Below, piece by piece: positions 16,103 through 23,597 of a stretch of DNA of 23,603 nt (the first letter of the stretch is position 1; every line of letters begins with the position of its first letter). This DNA is from Clostridium sp. UBA4548 (lineage in GTDB: Bacteria > Bacillota > Clostridia > Clostridiales > Clostridiaceae), in assembly GCF_002387895.1 (NCBI RefSeq), contig NZ_DGLI01000018.1, forward strand, positions 1 to 23,603. Direction: 5' to 3'. The notes below the pieces were generated by a model that ran no database searches, was not told where the DNA came from, and was given only the letters and a program-made list of their open reading frames with translations. The position numbers were made by a program, and so were the translations under genes.

Positions 16103-16639
16103 ATGTTACAAAGGATTAGATTAAATCTAGAAGCAGTGGAAGCTATGCTATATTACTGGCAAGCAGCTAGTGAAAAGGACAATATTGCAGAAAGCTTTTT
16201 TTATGATGTAGCTAACATGCCAGCATTAAGTGCGGCTTATGATGAAGAATTTGATGCAGAATCAGTTAGAAGAGCTTTAAGTGCTATAAAAAATAGAGAG
16301 CGTTTCACTGGCACTAAAAAAGAAAAGAAATTTTGGAACAATAATATGTGGATGATGGAGGATTTAGAATACACTAAGTCTATGGCGAATCCACTAAAGA
16401 GACTAAATTTAGATTCTTTAGTTTCAGAAGTTAAGGATGTTAAGGGTAGCGAGAACTTTGAAGAAATAGAAGTAATTTTCTCACCATTACACTCTGATGA
16501 GTATATAATTTTAGGAAACAAACTAATTATAAACTTCTTTAGAATAAAGCCAAGTGATGTAGATGAGAACACATATATTGGAGAAAAAGAGTTAAAAGAA
16601 TATATAAAAGAAAAAATAAAAGAGTTATTAAGCAAGTAA
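16103..16639 (+). CDS. Conserved protein of unknown function (TDE2712-like)
   Basis: A 178-residue soluble protein starting MLQRIRLNLEAVEAMLYYWQ. From memory it resembles a family called TDE2712, found in clostridia and spirochaetes, whose function is not established. The N-terminal half is helical and has an aromatic cluster FWNNNMWMMEDLEY at about residues 76-89. The C-terminal half is charged and ends in a Lys/Glu helix. There is no signal peptide or membrane segment. Start ATG follows GAAGGGAAG at normal spacing. It appears monocistronic with its own promoter and a hairpin terminator downstream. It is divergent from the Cys-rich gene, so the two may share a regulatory region. Confidence 0.82.
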   Translation: MLQRIRLNLEAVEAMLYYWQAASEKDNIAESFFYDVANMPALSAAYDEEFDAESVRRALSAIKNRERFTGTKKEKKFWNNNMWMMEDLEYTKSMANPLKRLNLDSLVSEVKDVKGSENFEEIEVIFSPLHSDEYIILGNKLIINFFRIKPSDVDENTYIGEKELKEYIKEKIKELLSK

Positions 16640-16640
16640 G

Positions 16641-16654
16641 ATAAGTTAACTTAT
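16641..16654. repeat. 14-bp perfect palindrome after the TDE2712-like gene
   Basis: ATAAGTTAACTTAT begins one base after the stop codon at 16639. It is a perfect self-complement. It could be a weak 3' structure or a protein site; in AT-rich DNA chance is a real alternative. Confidence 0.4.
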
Positions 16655-16727
16655 AAGATAATTAATGAATATAAGGCAGTAATAAACATAAAGTAATTTA
16701 AGAAAATAATTAAATTAATATGTATGA

Positions 16728-16766
16728 GAGACTAGGATATAAAGTTATAATCCTGGTCTTTTCTAT
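16728..16766 (+). terminator. Terminator of the TDE2712-like transcript
   Basis: GACTAGGAT (16730-16738) pairs with ATCCTGGTC (16750-16758), 9 bp with one G-U, extendable by two pairs, followed by TTTTCTATT. Confidence 0.7.
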
Positions 16767-17046
16767 TACGGATAAATTTTAAATTAAGTATGGATTTTAG
16801 CAAAAGTTTGCAAGCTTCAAGTCGGCTAGCATCTATAAATGATAGTTGATTAAACTAGAAAAATTCCTTTGGTGTAACAAAGTACCTTTGTTTAGTCTGA
16901 AACTGCTTTCCAGGTTGTTAGACTTTATGCAACTTACTGGAACTTTAAAGAGCTGTTTTGTATACTTTCATAAACCCTTTAATGGCGGTTAAAGGCTAAT
17001 AATCTACATGGAGATTTGTGAAAGATTTATTTAAGTAGATTTCACA
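16767..17046. other. Intergenic region with a series of hairpins, no gene
   Basis: No ORF is supported. Several dyads occur: AACAAAG/CTTTGTT (16876-16892), AGTCT/AGACT (16894-16924), TTCCAG/CTGGAA (16908-16942), CCTTTAA/TTAAAGG (16976-16995), and AATCTAC/GTAGATT (17001-17041). This region lies upstream of the marR promoter, so it is not that gene's leader. It could encode a small structured RNA or be a decayed gene. A T-box or riboswitch core is not visible. Confidence 0.35.
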
Positions 17047-17075
17047 TTGACTTTTCAGTAATAAACTAATAAAAT
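17047..17075 (+). promoter_or_regulatory. Promoter of the MarR-MATE operon
   Basis: TTGACT (17047-17052), 17-base spacer, TAAAAT (17070-17075). The predicted transcription start near 17082 is only about ten bases before the AGGAGG RBS at 17091. Confidence 0.7.
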
Positions 17076-17090
17076 AATATAGGATTAGTT
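17064..17090. promoter_or_regulatory. Candidate MarR operator overlapping the promoter
   Basis: An inverted repeat, AACTAAT (17064-17070) and ATTAGTT (17084-17090), is centred on the -10 and start-site region. A repressor bound here would block transcription, consistent with autoregulation by the first gene (inference from position). Confidence 0.45.
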
Positions 17091-17106
17091 AGGAGGCTAA
17101 ATAATT

Positions 17107-17544
17107 ATGGAAGATGATGAATTAAGATTAGGCTATTGGCTTAAGCTTGTAACTAGAAAAATGACAGGCTACCATGATGCAAGACTTTTAAAATATAATA
17201 TCACTAGTGCTCAACTTGGAGTGCTAATTGAACTTTGTGGAAGAGAAGGTCAATCTCAAAGAGAATTTCAGCAAATACTTGAGATTAAGCCTGCAACCTT
17301 TACTGGATTAGTATCTTCTTTAGAAGAAAAGGGGCTTATTAAAAGGATTCATGATAATGAAGATGCTAGGATCAATAGAATATATCTTACAGAGGAAGGA
17401 AAAGCCATAAAAGAAGAAAGTTTTAAGGAATTCCTCAATGCAAGGGATATAATGTTTAAAGGTTTTATGAAAGAAGAGCAACAATTATTAGTTTGCTGGC
17501 TAAGGAAAATATACAATAATTTAGAAGAAAGACAAGGTGATTAA
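17107..17544 (+). CDS. MarR-family transcriptional regulator
   Basis: A 145-residue winged helix-turn-helix dimer protein. Helices near 1-45 form the dimer region. The recognition unit SQREFQQILEIKPATFTGLV (50-69) is followed by the wing EDARINRIYLTEEGK, with the conserved D86-x-R88 pair. C-terminal helices (100-145) complete the dimer interface. AGGAGG lies 10 bases before the ATG. Its TAA is immediately followed by the ATG of a MATE efflux gene, so the two are co-transcribed and probably coupled. The likely role is repression of the operon, relieved by a small-molecule ligand such as a toxic substrate of the pump (family knowledge and inference). Confidence 0.93.
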   Translation: MEDDELRLGYWLKLVTRKMTGYHDARLLKYNITSAQLGVLIELCGREGQSQREFQQILEIKPATFTGLVSSLEEKGLIKRIHDNEDARINRIYLTEEGKAIKEESFKEFLNARDIMFKGFMKEEQQLLVCWLRKIYNNLEERQGD

Positions 17545-18912
17545 ATGGATAGAACAATGGAATTAGGACAAGGATCTGTAGGAAAGTTGCTTTTAAAGTT
17601 TTCCATTCCTGCAATTATAGGAATGATTGTAAATGCACTTTATAATATAGTAGATAGGATTTTTATAGGACAAATACCAGGGGGGGTTGGGGAACTTGCT
17701 CTTTCAGGAGTAACAGTAACTTTTCCAATTTCTACAGTAATTATGGCTTTTGGAATGCTAGTGGGAATAGGTTCAGCAGCATTAATATCCATAAGACTTG
17801 GGCAACAAAAGAAAGATGAAGCAGAAAAAATCCTTGGAAATGCACTTATATTGGTTATTATAATTTTAGTAGCTTTAGCAATAATAACCTTCCCATTTTT
17901 AGATAAGTTATTAGTTGCCTTTGGTGCTAGTGAGAATATTTTACCTTATGCTAAAGAATATATTCAAATCATTATAGCAGGTGGGGTAATTCAAAATATA
18001 GGCTTTGGTCTTAATGCAGCTATAAGATCAGAAGGAAACCCTAAGATTGCCATGCTTACAATGTTACTTGGAGCTATTACTAATACGGTATTAGACCCAA
18101 TCTTCATCTTTGTTTTTGACATGGGGGTAGCAGGAGCGGCTATTGCTACAGTTATAGCTCAGCTTGCAAGTACAGTTTGGGTATTGTACCACTTTACAAA
18201 GGGAAAAAGCACACTTAAGCTGAGAAAAGAAAACTTTAAATTAGATAAAGAAATAATAAAAAACATTTTTGCTATCGGCATGTCTCCATTTTTTATGCAG
18301 CTTGCTGCAAGCCTAGTTGGAGTAATATCAAATAAAGCTCTTTTAACCCATGGGGGAGACTTTGCAATTGGTGCCATGGGAGTAATATCAAGTGTAGCAA
18401 TGATGTGCTTAATGCCTGTATTTGGAATAAATCAAGGTTCACAGCCTATTATTGGATATAATTATGGAGCTAAAAACTATAAAAGAGTTAAGAAGGCATG
18501 GATGCTTGCGGTTATTGCAGCTGTTGCTATAACTACCACAGGGTTTTTAGTAGTAGAGCTTGCAGCCCCAAGTATTATAAGGATATTTAATAGCAATGCT
18601 GATCTTGTTGCAATTGGAACCCATGGCATTAGAATTTATCTTTCTATGCTTCCAGTTATAGGGTTCCAAGTTATCAGTACAAACTACTTCCAAGCAGTAG
18701 GAAAAGCAAAAATATCCATGTTTTTGAGTCTTGTAAGACAAGTAATAGTATTAATACCACTGCTTTTAATCCTTCCACCAATCTTTGGATTAAATGGAGT
18801 TTGGATTTCAGGTCCAACTTCTGATGCGGTTGCTTCTATAATTACTGTATTCTTTGTAATGAGAGAATTAAAGGAACTAAAGCAACAGGAGCTGGAAACT
18901 AGGGTAGCATAA
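17545..18912 (+). CDS. MATE-family multidrug/cation efflux pump
   Basis: A 455-residue membrane transporter of the normal MATE length with about 12 helices. The N-terminal segment LGQGSVGKLLLKFSIPAIIGMIVNALYNIVDRIFIGQ is typical of the MepA-like branch of the family, as is the GINQGSQPIIGYNYGAKNY block in the second half. It expels toxic organic cations or metabolites using a sodium or proton gradient. The ATG follows the marR stop with no gap; the RBS for it lies within the end of marR (GACAAGGTGA). It is the last gene of the operon, with a strong terminator. The substrate cannot be predicted. Confidence 0.94.
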   Translation: MDRTMELGQGSVGKLLLKFSIPAIIGMIVNALYNIVDRIFIGQIPGGVGELALSGVTVTFPISTVIMAFGMLVGIGSAALISIRLGQQKKDEAEKILGNALILVIIILVALAIITFPFLDKLLVAFGASENILPYAKEYIQIIIAGGVIQNIGFGLNAAIRSEGNPKIAMLTMLLGAITNTVLDPIFIFVFDMGVAGAAIATVIAQLASTVWVLYHFTKGKSTLKLRKENFKLDKEIIKNIFAIGMSPFFMQLAASLVGVISNKALLTHGGDFAIGAMGVISSVAMMCLMPVFGINQGSQPIIGYNYGAKNYKRVKKAWMLAVIAAVAITTTGFLVVELAAPSIIRIFNSNADLVAIGTHGIRIYLSMLPVIGFQVISTNYFQAVGKAKISMFLSLVRQVIVLIPLLLILPPIFGLNGVWISGPTSDAVASIITVFFVMRELKELKQQELETRVA

Positions 18913-18982
18913 AAAACTGAAGACTTTTAGACAGGATTTACTGAAGAAGTTTTACGAGAAAGTATAGAAATAGAGATAAACT

Positions 18983-19017
18983 AAAAGGTGTGCATTTGCA
19001 CACCTTTTGCATTTTTT
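18983..19017 (+). terminator. Terminator of the MarR-MATE operon
   Basis: A perfect 11-bp stem (AAAAGGTGTGC at 18983-18993 with 18998-19008) and an ATTT loop, followed by GCATTTTTT. The A-rich 5' side could act in reverse for the convergent minus-strand gene. Confidence 0.93.
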
Positions 19018-19051
19018 GTATATCAATTTACAATTCAATACAGAAAATCAC

Positions 19052-19333
19052 CTAGTTAATCAATTTTTTCTTTAGTTTGTCTATTTTCTTTTCTAAAGTA
19101 TGGATAGTTTTAAAGATATCTTCATACTCTTTAAGGTCAATGTCTCCACATTTATAATCTTCATATATTCCTGAACCAATGTCATAGAAGAGTTTTTTTA
19201 TGTCTCCCTCTATGCTATGAATTTCATATTTTAACTTTGAGTTTTCAATAAGATTGTTAGTACCCTTTGCTAGTTCTTCTACTCCTTCAGATAAAGTACC
19301 TAATAGTTTATCCCAGTAGCTTCTATCCTTCAT
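19052..19333 (-). CDS. Small helical coiled-coil protein of unknown function
   Basis: A 93-residue, charged, mostly helical protein, MKDRSYWDKLLGTLSEGVEE at the N-terminus and LEKKIDKLKKKLIN at the end. The segment SKLKYEIHSIEGDIKKLFYDIGSGIYE resembles the stalk of Firmicutes small proteins that carry a C-terminal zinc ribbon, but no CxxC pairs occur here. It has one Cys. Upstream GTG and ATG codons are in frame, but AAAGGGTGA sits 8 bases from the ATG at 19333, so this start is chosen. No membrane segment. It is convergent with the MATE gene. Function unknown; a role in cell-envelope scaffolding would be a guess. Confidence 0.75.
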   Translation of the reverse strand: MKDRSYWDKLLGTLSEGVEELAKGTNNLIENSKLKYEIHSIEGDIKKLFYDIGSGIYEDYKCGDIDLKEYEDIFKTIHTLEKKIDKLKKKLIN

Positions 19334-19547
19334 TTTCATCACCCTTTGTTGTTAATATTAGATTACAAAGTTTTACAGGTTCTTTAATTACTTAAAAGTT
19401 ATAGAAGTCCCTAAATTATAGGAGTCCTATAGCCTTAATATATAAATATTCATCTTAGAGAGTTTATGTACCTTTCATAGCATCTTAATTCATATTATAA
19501 AGCCAATAATCATTGTAATGGTTGAAAAATATCGTGGAGATAAAAGG

Positions 19548-19572
19548 AAGGGGTTAGAATTCCTAACCCCTT
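19548..19572 (-). terminator. Terminator of the YmaF-like gene
   Basis: Stem AAGGGGTTAG (19548-19557) with CTAACCCCTT (19563-19572), 10 bp. In the minus direction it is followed by CCTTTTATC. It lies directly after the YmaF-like stop codon. Confidence 0.75.
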
Positions 19573-19578
19573 GTCATA

Positions 19579-19950
19579 TTAAATTAGCGGACTTTGTATT
19601 AATGTGGTAAAGATAAAATTATGAAAATGCCCATCATCAAGGGTTGTAATACCTTTAACTAAGTGAACATGTTTCCCATTTCCAACACTAATAGCTGGTC
19701 CTGTAACCATCCCTATTTCGTGATGATGATCAAAAAAGTCAGTATTAACTAATATATTGTGAATATGAGTGTTATCCATTAAAATTACTTCACTTGTAAC
19801 TCCAGCAAAGCGATGATTATGCCTCTCTTCACCTTCTTCAGCTAGTTTAGTGCTTCCCAAAAATTCATGAACATGACTTTGGCAGCCATCATTTACATAG
19901 TCCATATTATCTTCATTTTCCCAGTGACAGTTAGACTCATAGCTAAACAT
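19579..19950 (-). CDS. YmaF-like histidine-rich protein
   Basis: A 123-residue soluble protein with six histidine clusters at roughly regular spacing: H26/H28, H44/H46, H62/H64, H75-H77, H94/H96 and H108/H110, each within an H-x-H (or HHH) beta-strand context such as SHVHEF, RHNHRF and GHFHNF. This matches the YmaF family (PF12788) of Bacillus and clostridia, whose role is not established; metal binding is a natural guess from the histidines. Two N-terminal Cys (C8, C23) are outside the repeats. The RBS AAGGAGG precedes the ATG. It lies 83 bases downstream of a small holin-like gene and may be in an operon with it. Confidence 0.88.
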   Translation of the reverse strand: MFSYESNCHWENEDNMDYVNDGCQSHVHEFLGSTKLAEEGEERHNHRFAGVTSEVILMDNTHIHNILVNTDFFDHHHEIGMVTGPAISVGNGKHVHLVKGITTLDDGHFHNFIFTTLIQSPLI

Positions 19951-20033
19951 AAAAAAACCTCCTTATTGTGGTTAATATATATTATGCAACTATGTATAGC
20001 TTGGCTACTTTTTTAAAAAAATGGAAGGATATA

Positions 20034-20321
20034 TTACTCTAATCGGCGAGCTTTTCTTTTTTTATATGTTAACCAACCTATTTTTAGTGAGGAATATAAT
20101 CCTACAGCTGCTGAACCATAAAAACCACCCATAAAAAGACCCGCACTTAAATCACCCCTATGGCTAAAAAATATTGATATTATAAAGCCAATCGCAGTTG
20201 CAAGGGTTGGAAAATATTTGCGTGGTATGGGAAATAACTTAAAACATTGTGTTAATATAACAGTTAAGGGAACTGCGATAATTGCATCCCAAAAGTTAGT
20301 TTGTATATCTGGAAAGTTCAT
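20034..20321 (-). CDS. Small holin-like membrane protein
   Basis: A 95-residue protein with two or three hydrophobic helices (about 11-30, 37-53, 58-80) and a strongly basic tail, KKRKARRLE. Size, N-terminal ITVPLT...TQ...K pattern and charged C-terminus resemble phage holins of the A118-like kind (my impression from composition, not a search result). No lysin, tail or other phage gene is adjacent, so a stand-alone or domesticated role is more likely than a phage remnant. The start ATG follows AAAGGA at 8-base spacing. It heads the minus-strand pair with the YmaF-like gene. Confidence 0.72.
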   Translation of the reverse strand: MNFPDIQTNFWDAIIAVPLTVILTQCFKLFPIPRKYFPTLATAIGFIISIFFSHRGDLSAGLFMGGFYGSAAVGLYSSLKIGWLTYKKRKARRLE

Positions 20322-20688
20322 TTTGATTGTCCTTTCATAGTTGATTCTTAAAGTTAAACATGTAAATATTATATGTTCTTCATAACTTAATATTATTTTT
20401 ACTAGTATACCCCTAAAATAGAGAGATATTACTTTGTATTTAGAAATATCTTTATAGCATATCTTGGTAGAGATTCAAACGTCTTTTATCTATAATATAT
20501 GGAGATAGCGAATATTTACCTTTTAATAAAAAAATAGCTGTAGTATCATATTATATAGAAAATAAATTTTAAACCTTATTACTATAAGGAAGTATCTTAT
20601 TCTTGTATAGTGTTAAGATAAGTTCTTTTAATCATTTAATTTTAAGAATTAAAGTTTAAACATATAATTTTAGGATGGTGAAAATGGC
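20322..20688. other. Divergent intergenic region between the holin-like gene and murI
   Basis: No gene is seen. Minus-strand TATAAT (20368-20373) is a possible -10 for the membrane protein gene. Toward murI are TATAGT (20606-20611), an inverted repeat TATCTTA/TAAGATA flanking it (20593-20599 and 20614-20620), and a TTTAATT/AATTAAA hairpin (20635-20653). Confidence 0.4.
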
Positions 20689-21462
20689 ATGGATAAAAAG
20701 AGTTTAAGTATAGGTTTTTTTGATTCTGGAGTTGGAGGCTTAAGTGTTTTAAGAGAAACTATTAAGCTTATGCCTAATGAAAATTATATATATTTTGGGG
20801 ATTCAAAAAATGCGCCTTATGGAGTGAAAACTGTGGAGGAGGTGCAAAAACTAACCTTTAAAGCTATGGAGTTTTTAATTTCAAAAGGGGTTAAAGCTAT
20901 TGTTATAGCTTGCAATACTGCAACCTCTGCGGCTATTGAGGAATTAAGAAGCTTTTATAAGGATATACCTATCATTGGAATAGAACCAGCATTAAAACCA
21001 GCAGTAGAGCTGAATAGAGAAGGTGCTGTGGTAATTATGGCAACCTCAATGACTTTAGCTGAGAAGAAGTTTAATGCACTTCAGGAGAAGTATAAGGAAG
21101 AAGCTAATATTGCACCTCTTCCTTGTGGAGGATTAGTGGAATTAATTGAAGATGGAAATGTAGAAGGAGAAGCGGTAGAAAGTTATCTTAGGGAAAAATT
21201 TAAAGAAGTAGACAGCAACAGAATAGGGGCAGTGGTGTTAGGGTGCACCCATTATCCCTTCGTAAAGGGAGTCATATCGAAGGTGTTAGGGGAAGATATA
21301 CCTATAATAGACGGTAGTGACGGCACTTCAAGGCACCTAAAAAAGGTTTTAGAAGATAGTAATTTATTAAATCCTCAGGGTAGTAAGGGTACTGTGAACA
21401 TATATAATTCTTTGGATAGTGAAGCTATAATTTCTTTAAGCTATAAATTATTAAACCTATAA
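20689..21462 (+). CDS. murI: Glutamate racemase
   Basis: Interconverts L- and D-glutamate for peptidoglycan synthesis, without a cofactor. The 257-residue length is standard. Conserved features: FDSGVGG at 11-17 with D12, GDSKNAPYG from 37, catalytic C75 in IACNTAT and catalytic C186 in LGCTHYP. The start ATG at 20689 is preceded by AGGATGGTG. An overlapping out-of-frame ATG at 20684 opens a 7-codon ORF ending at 20707 that shares the same RBS. This might reduce translation of murI, but could be incidental. A strong hairpin closes the gene at 21596. It stands alone rather than in a cell-wall cluster. Confidence 0.97.
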   Translation: MDKKSLSIGFFDSGVGGLSVLRETIKLMPNENYIYFGDSKNAPYGVKTVEEVQKLTFKAMEFLISKGVKAIVIACNTATSAAIEELRSFYKDIPIIGIEPALKPAVELNREGAVVIMATSMTLAEKKFNALQEKYKEEANIAPLPCGGLVELIEDGNVEGEAVESYLREKFKEVDSNRIGAVVLGCTHYPFVKGVISKVLGEDIPIIDGSDGTSRHLKKVLEDSNLLNPQGSKGTVNIYNSLDSEAIISLSYKLLNL

Positions 21463-21833
21463 GCTAACAATTAAGCATAATAAAGTGCAATTTTAAATAA
21501 TTTAAGAAAATCCTTAACCAAAATAGCCCTAGTGGAATACTCTATAGTATAGACAAACTCTAAAGCTAGGAAGTTTTAATTTATAACAAGCTAGTAAAAA
21601 GTGAACTTACCTTTAAAGGAAAGTCACTTTTTTAGCTATTGTTAATGAGTAATTATATTTTCAGTAAGCTCATTACTAGCGGGATAATCTTGCAGTAGCT
21701 TCATTTTGATAGGAATTTTAGAGGGTATTTTTAAATCTAAAGGTTTTATCATGCAAAGGTTTTTCACATGAAGACTTTGAAATATATTCTTTCAAGGTAA
21801 AATTAAAATTTCTAGCAAAAATAAAAAAATAGG
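21463..21833. other. Intergenic region after murI
   Basis: No gene is seen. It holds the murI terminator (21596-21633) and a weaker hairpin TAATGAG/CTCATTA (21643-21675). The promoter of the next gene should be in its right half, but no good match was found. Confidence 0.4.
21596..21633 (+). terminator. Terminator downstream of murI
   Basis: AAAAAGTGA (21596-21604) pairs with TCACTTTTT (21624-21632), with further inner pairs CTT/AAG and CC/GG, and the T-run forms its right side. The run of A on the left makes it usable in either direction. It lies 134 bases after the murI stop. Confidence 0.75.
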
Positions 21834-21842
21834 GTGATAAGG

Positions 21843-22298
21843 GTGAGGATTTTCAAATTTTCTAAAGAAAATAACCACGGTAACGATGGGGAGTTATTTG
21901 AAGTGAAAATCACTAAGGATAAGGAATTTAAAAGTGTGCTTCTTACAAATCCTACAGATAGCAACTGTATTTACATTATTGATAGGATTACGCTGATAAA
22001 TAAACTTAATCTTAATGTATCTAGGCATAATGAAGTGAGATTTTATGGTTATGAGAATTTTAAAAGTGTAGATAGTGATTTTAGTTATGATTCCTTAAAA
22101 ATTAAATTTAGATTACATGAAATAGAAAGTTCGGACAAGCTACTACTCCACAAAACTAGTATGATACAGGATTCTATTAATAATTTGATAGAAGAAGATT
22201 ATTTTTTAGTATTACCAGGAGGAGCTCTTTCTATTGAATTTCCTAATGAGCCACGAGATGTTTCTTTTAATTTAGTGGTAGCAAAAGAAATGCTATAA
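21843..22298 (+). CDS. Hypothetical protein, 151 residues
   Basis: I do not recognise this protein. It starts MRIFKFSKENNHGNDGELFE and appears beta-rich and soluble, with one Cys, no signal peptide and no clear motif; the end is LSIEFPNEPRDVSFNLVVAKEML. AGGGTGA at 21831-21837 is 5-6 bases from a GTG at 21843, which is the better start; another GTG at 21834 lies inside this RBS. It is single-gene, flanked by terminators. Codon use and AT content look like the rest of the window. The sequence cannot tell whether it is widespread in clostridia or species-specific. Confidence 0.68.
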   Translation: MRIFKFSKENNHGNDGELFEVKITKDKEFKSVLLTNPTDSNCIYIIDRITLINKLNLNVSRHNEVRFYGYENFKSVDSDFSYDSLKIKFRLHEIESSDKLLLHKTSMIQDSINNLIEEDYFLVLPGGALSIEFPNEPRDVSFNLVVAKEML

Positions 22299-22304
22299 AA
22301 TTTA

Positions 22305-22340
22305 AAAATAGACCAGGAACATTACTTCCTGGTCTATTTT
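22305..22340 (+). terminator. Terminator of the hypothetical gene
   Basis: A perfect 15-bp stem (22305-22319 with 22326-22340) and a 6-base CATTAC loop, just 6 bases after the stop. T-rich end on both strands. Confidence 0.92.
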
Positions 22341-22498
22341 AATTAAATAAGGAATAGTTTCATAGGATTCAAGGAAGTATAACTTCTGTGAGGAATTAAT
22401 TTTCTTTAATACAAGAAAATATGAAGGATATAGGGTAATTATCATTCTAGAATATTACTAAAATTTAAATATATTTAAAGATTATACTTGCATAATTA

Positions 22499-22507
22499 TG
22501 GTATAAT
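22499..22507 (+). promoter_or_regulatory. Extended -10 promoter for ppiB-DUF3783
   Basis: TGGTATAAT with a perfect -10 at 22502-22507 and no strong -35. The leader to the PPIase start is about 100 bases. Confidence 0.5.
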
Positions 22508-22612
22508 AAGTAATAAACTATAAAAGTGTACAAAAGATACATAATAGGTAAGAAGCTGTTGATTAAGTTGGCAGACCTAAAGAATTACGAGTAAGGAAAG
22601 GTAGGAATTTAT

Positions 22613-23128
22613 ATGAATCCAATAGTTACATTTGAAATGGAAAACGGAAAAATAATGAAGGCAGAATTATATCCAGAAATAGCTCCAAATACAGTTAAGA
22701 ATTTTATAAGCCTAATAAAAAAAGGCTTTTACAATGGATTGATTTTTCACAGAGTAATTCCAGGCTTTATGATACAAGGTGGATGTCCAGAGAAAAGTGG
22801 AATGGGTGGTCCTGGATATTCCATAAAGGGAGAATTCTCAAGTAATGGGTTTAAAAATGATCTTAAACATACAACAGGAGTTCTTTCAATGGCAAGATCT
22901 CAACATCCAGATTCAGCTGGAAGTCAATTTTTTGTGATGGTAGCTAATTCTCCACATCTTGATGGACAATATGCTGCTTTTGGAAAGTTAATTGAAGGTC
23001 AAAATGTAGCAGATGAGATTGTAAGCACAAAAACAGACTTTAGAGATAGACCTTATGAAGAACAAGTTATGAAAGCAGTAACAGTAGATACCTTTGGAGT
23101 AGACTACGAAGAGCCAGAAAAATTATAA
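22613..23128 (+). CDS. ppiB: Cyclophilin-type peptidyl-prolyl cis-trans isomerase
   Basis: Speeds proline isomerisation during protein folding in the cytoplasm. The 171-residue single-domain cyclophilin has the core FHRVIPGFMIQGG with catalytic R47, F52 and Q55, and the substrate-groove block SMARS...DSAGSQFFV. The position of human CypA Trp121 is His (H115 in SPHLDGQYAAFG), typical of bacterial cyclophilins with low cyclosporin affinity (family knowledge). There is no signal peptide. ATG start after AGGAA. It is followed 30 bases later by a DUF3783 gene, likely in the same transcript. Confidence 0.95.
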   Translation: MNPIVTFEMENGKIMKAELYPEIAPNTVKNFISLIKKGFYNGLIFHRVIPGFMIQGGCPEKSGMGGPGYSIKGEFSSNGFKNDLKHTTGVLSMARSQHPDSAGSQFFVMVANSPHLDGQYAAFGKLIEGQNVADEIVSTKTDFRDRPYEEQVMKAVTVDTFGVDYEEPEKL

Positions 23129-23158
23129 GCAGATCCTGAAATGGAAAAGGAGTAAGAT

Positions 23159-23554
23159 ATGAATTTGCTTGATAAGAAGGTTATTTTAACCTTTGCTTTA
23201 GATTTAGAAGAGATTGATACTTTAAATAGTCACTTTGAAAAACAAGGAGCGAAGCCTTGTGTTATAATAGAAAATTCTATGGCAGATAAAACTTTAGAGG
23301 AAATTCTAGAGGATAATGAGACAACAGAAGTAAAAAGAGAAGAACCATTGCCTAAAGAAAAAATTGTAATATTTAATGGGTTCGATGATGGAACCCTTCA
23401 AAGGGCAGTTACTGAAGTAAGGACTATATTATCAAGCCGTCCGATTTTAGCTACAGTAACTCCTATATCAATGACTATGAAATTTAAAGATTTATTAGAA
23501 CATTTAGTTGAAGAAAGAGAATTTCATAGACAAAACTCCAAGAAAAAAAATTAA
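23159..23554 (+). CDS. DUF3783 domain protein
   Basis: A 131-residue soluble protein with an N-terminal alpha/beta segment, an acidic linker (EEILEDNETTEVKREE, about 47-62), and a C-terminal region (about 65-125) reading KIVIFNGFDDGTLQRAVTEV...RPILATVTPISMTMKFKDLLEHL, which I recognise as DUF3783 (PF12646). That family is found in Firmicutes and its function is unknown. ATG start after AAAGGAG at 7-base spacing, probably co-transcribed with ppiB. A hairpin follows the stop. Confidence 0.87.
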   Translation: MNLLDKKVILTFALDLEEIDTLNSHFEKQGAKPCVIIENSMADKTLEEILEDNETTEVKREEPLPKEKIVIFNGFDDGTLQRAVTEVRTILSSRPILATVTPISMTMKFKDLLEHLVEEREFHRQNSKKKN

Positions 23555-23563
23555 CAGCTAAAG

Positions 23564-23597
23564 TCCCCTAGAATCTAGGGGAGTTAGAGTATAATTT
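23564..23597 (+). terminator. Probable terminator after DUF3783 gene
   Basis: TCCCCTAG (23564-23571) pairs with CTAGGGGA (23575-23582) across a 3-base loop. The following T-run (from 23595) is about 12 bases away, so termination strength is uncertain. Confidence 0.55.

Noticed and set aside
16237..16635. Minus-strand 132-residue ORF opposite the TDE2712-like gene
   Set aside because: Serine/phenylalanine-rich antisense translation of an AT-rich gene; no RBS. The plus-strand frame has a good promoter, RBS and conserved start.
16801..16860. Short coding-like minus-strand stretch in the gap before marR
   Set aside because: About 18 codons read open in one frame, but no start, RBS or continuing frame was found; too little to call a pseudogene.
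20034..20321. Prophage remnant
   Set aside because: The only phage-like item is one holin-like protein; no lysin, integrase, structural gene or att-like repeat is nearby.
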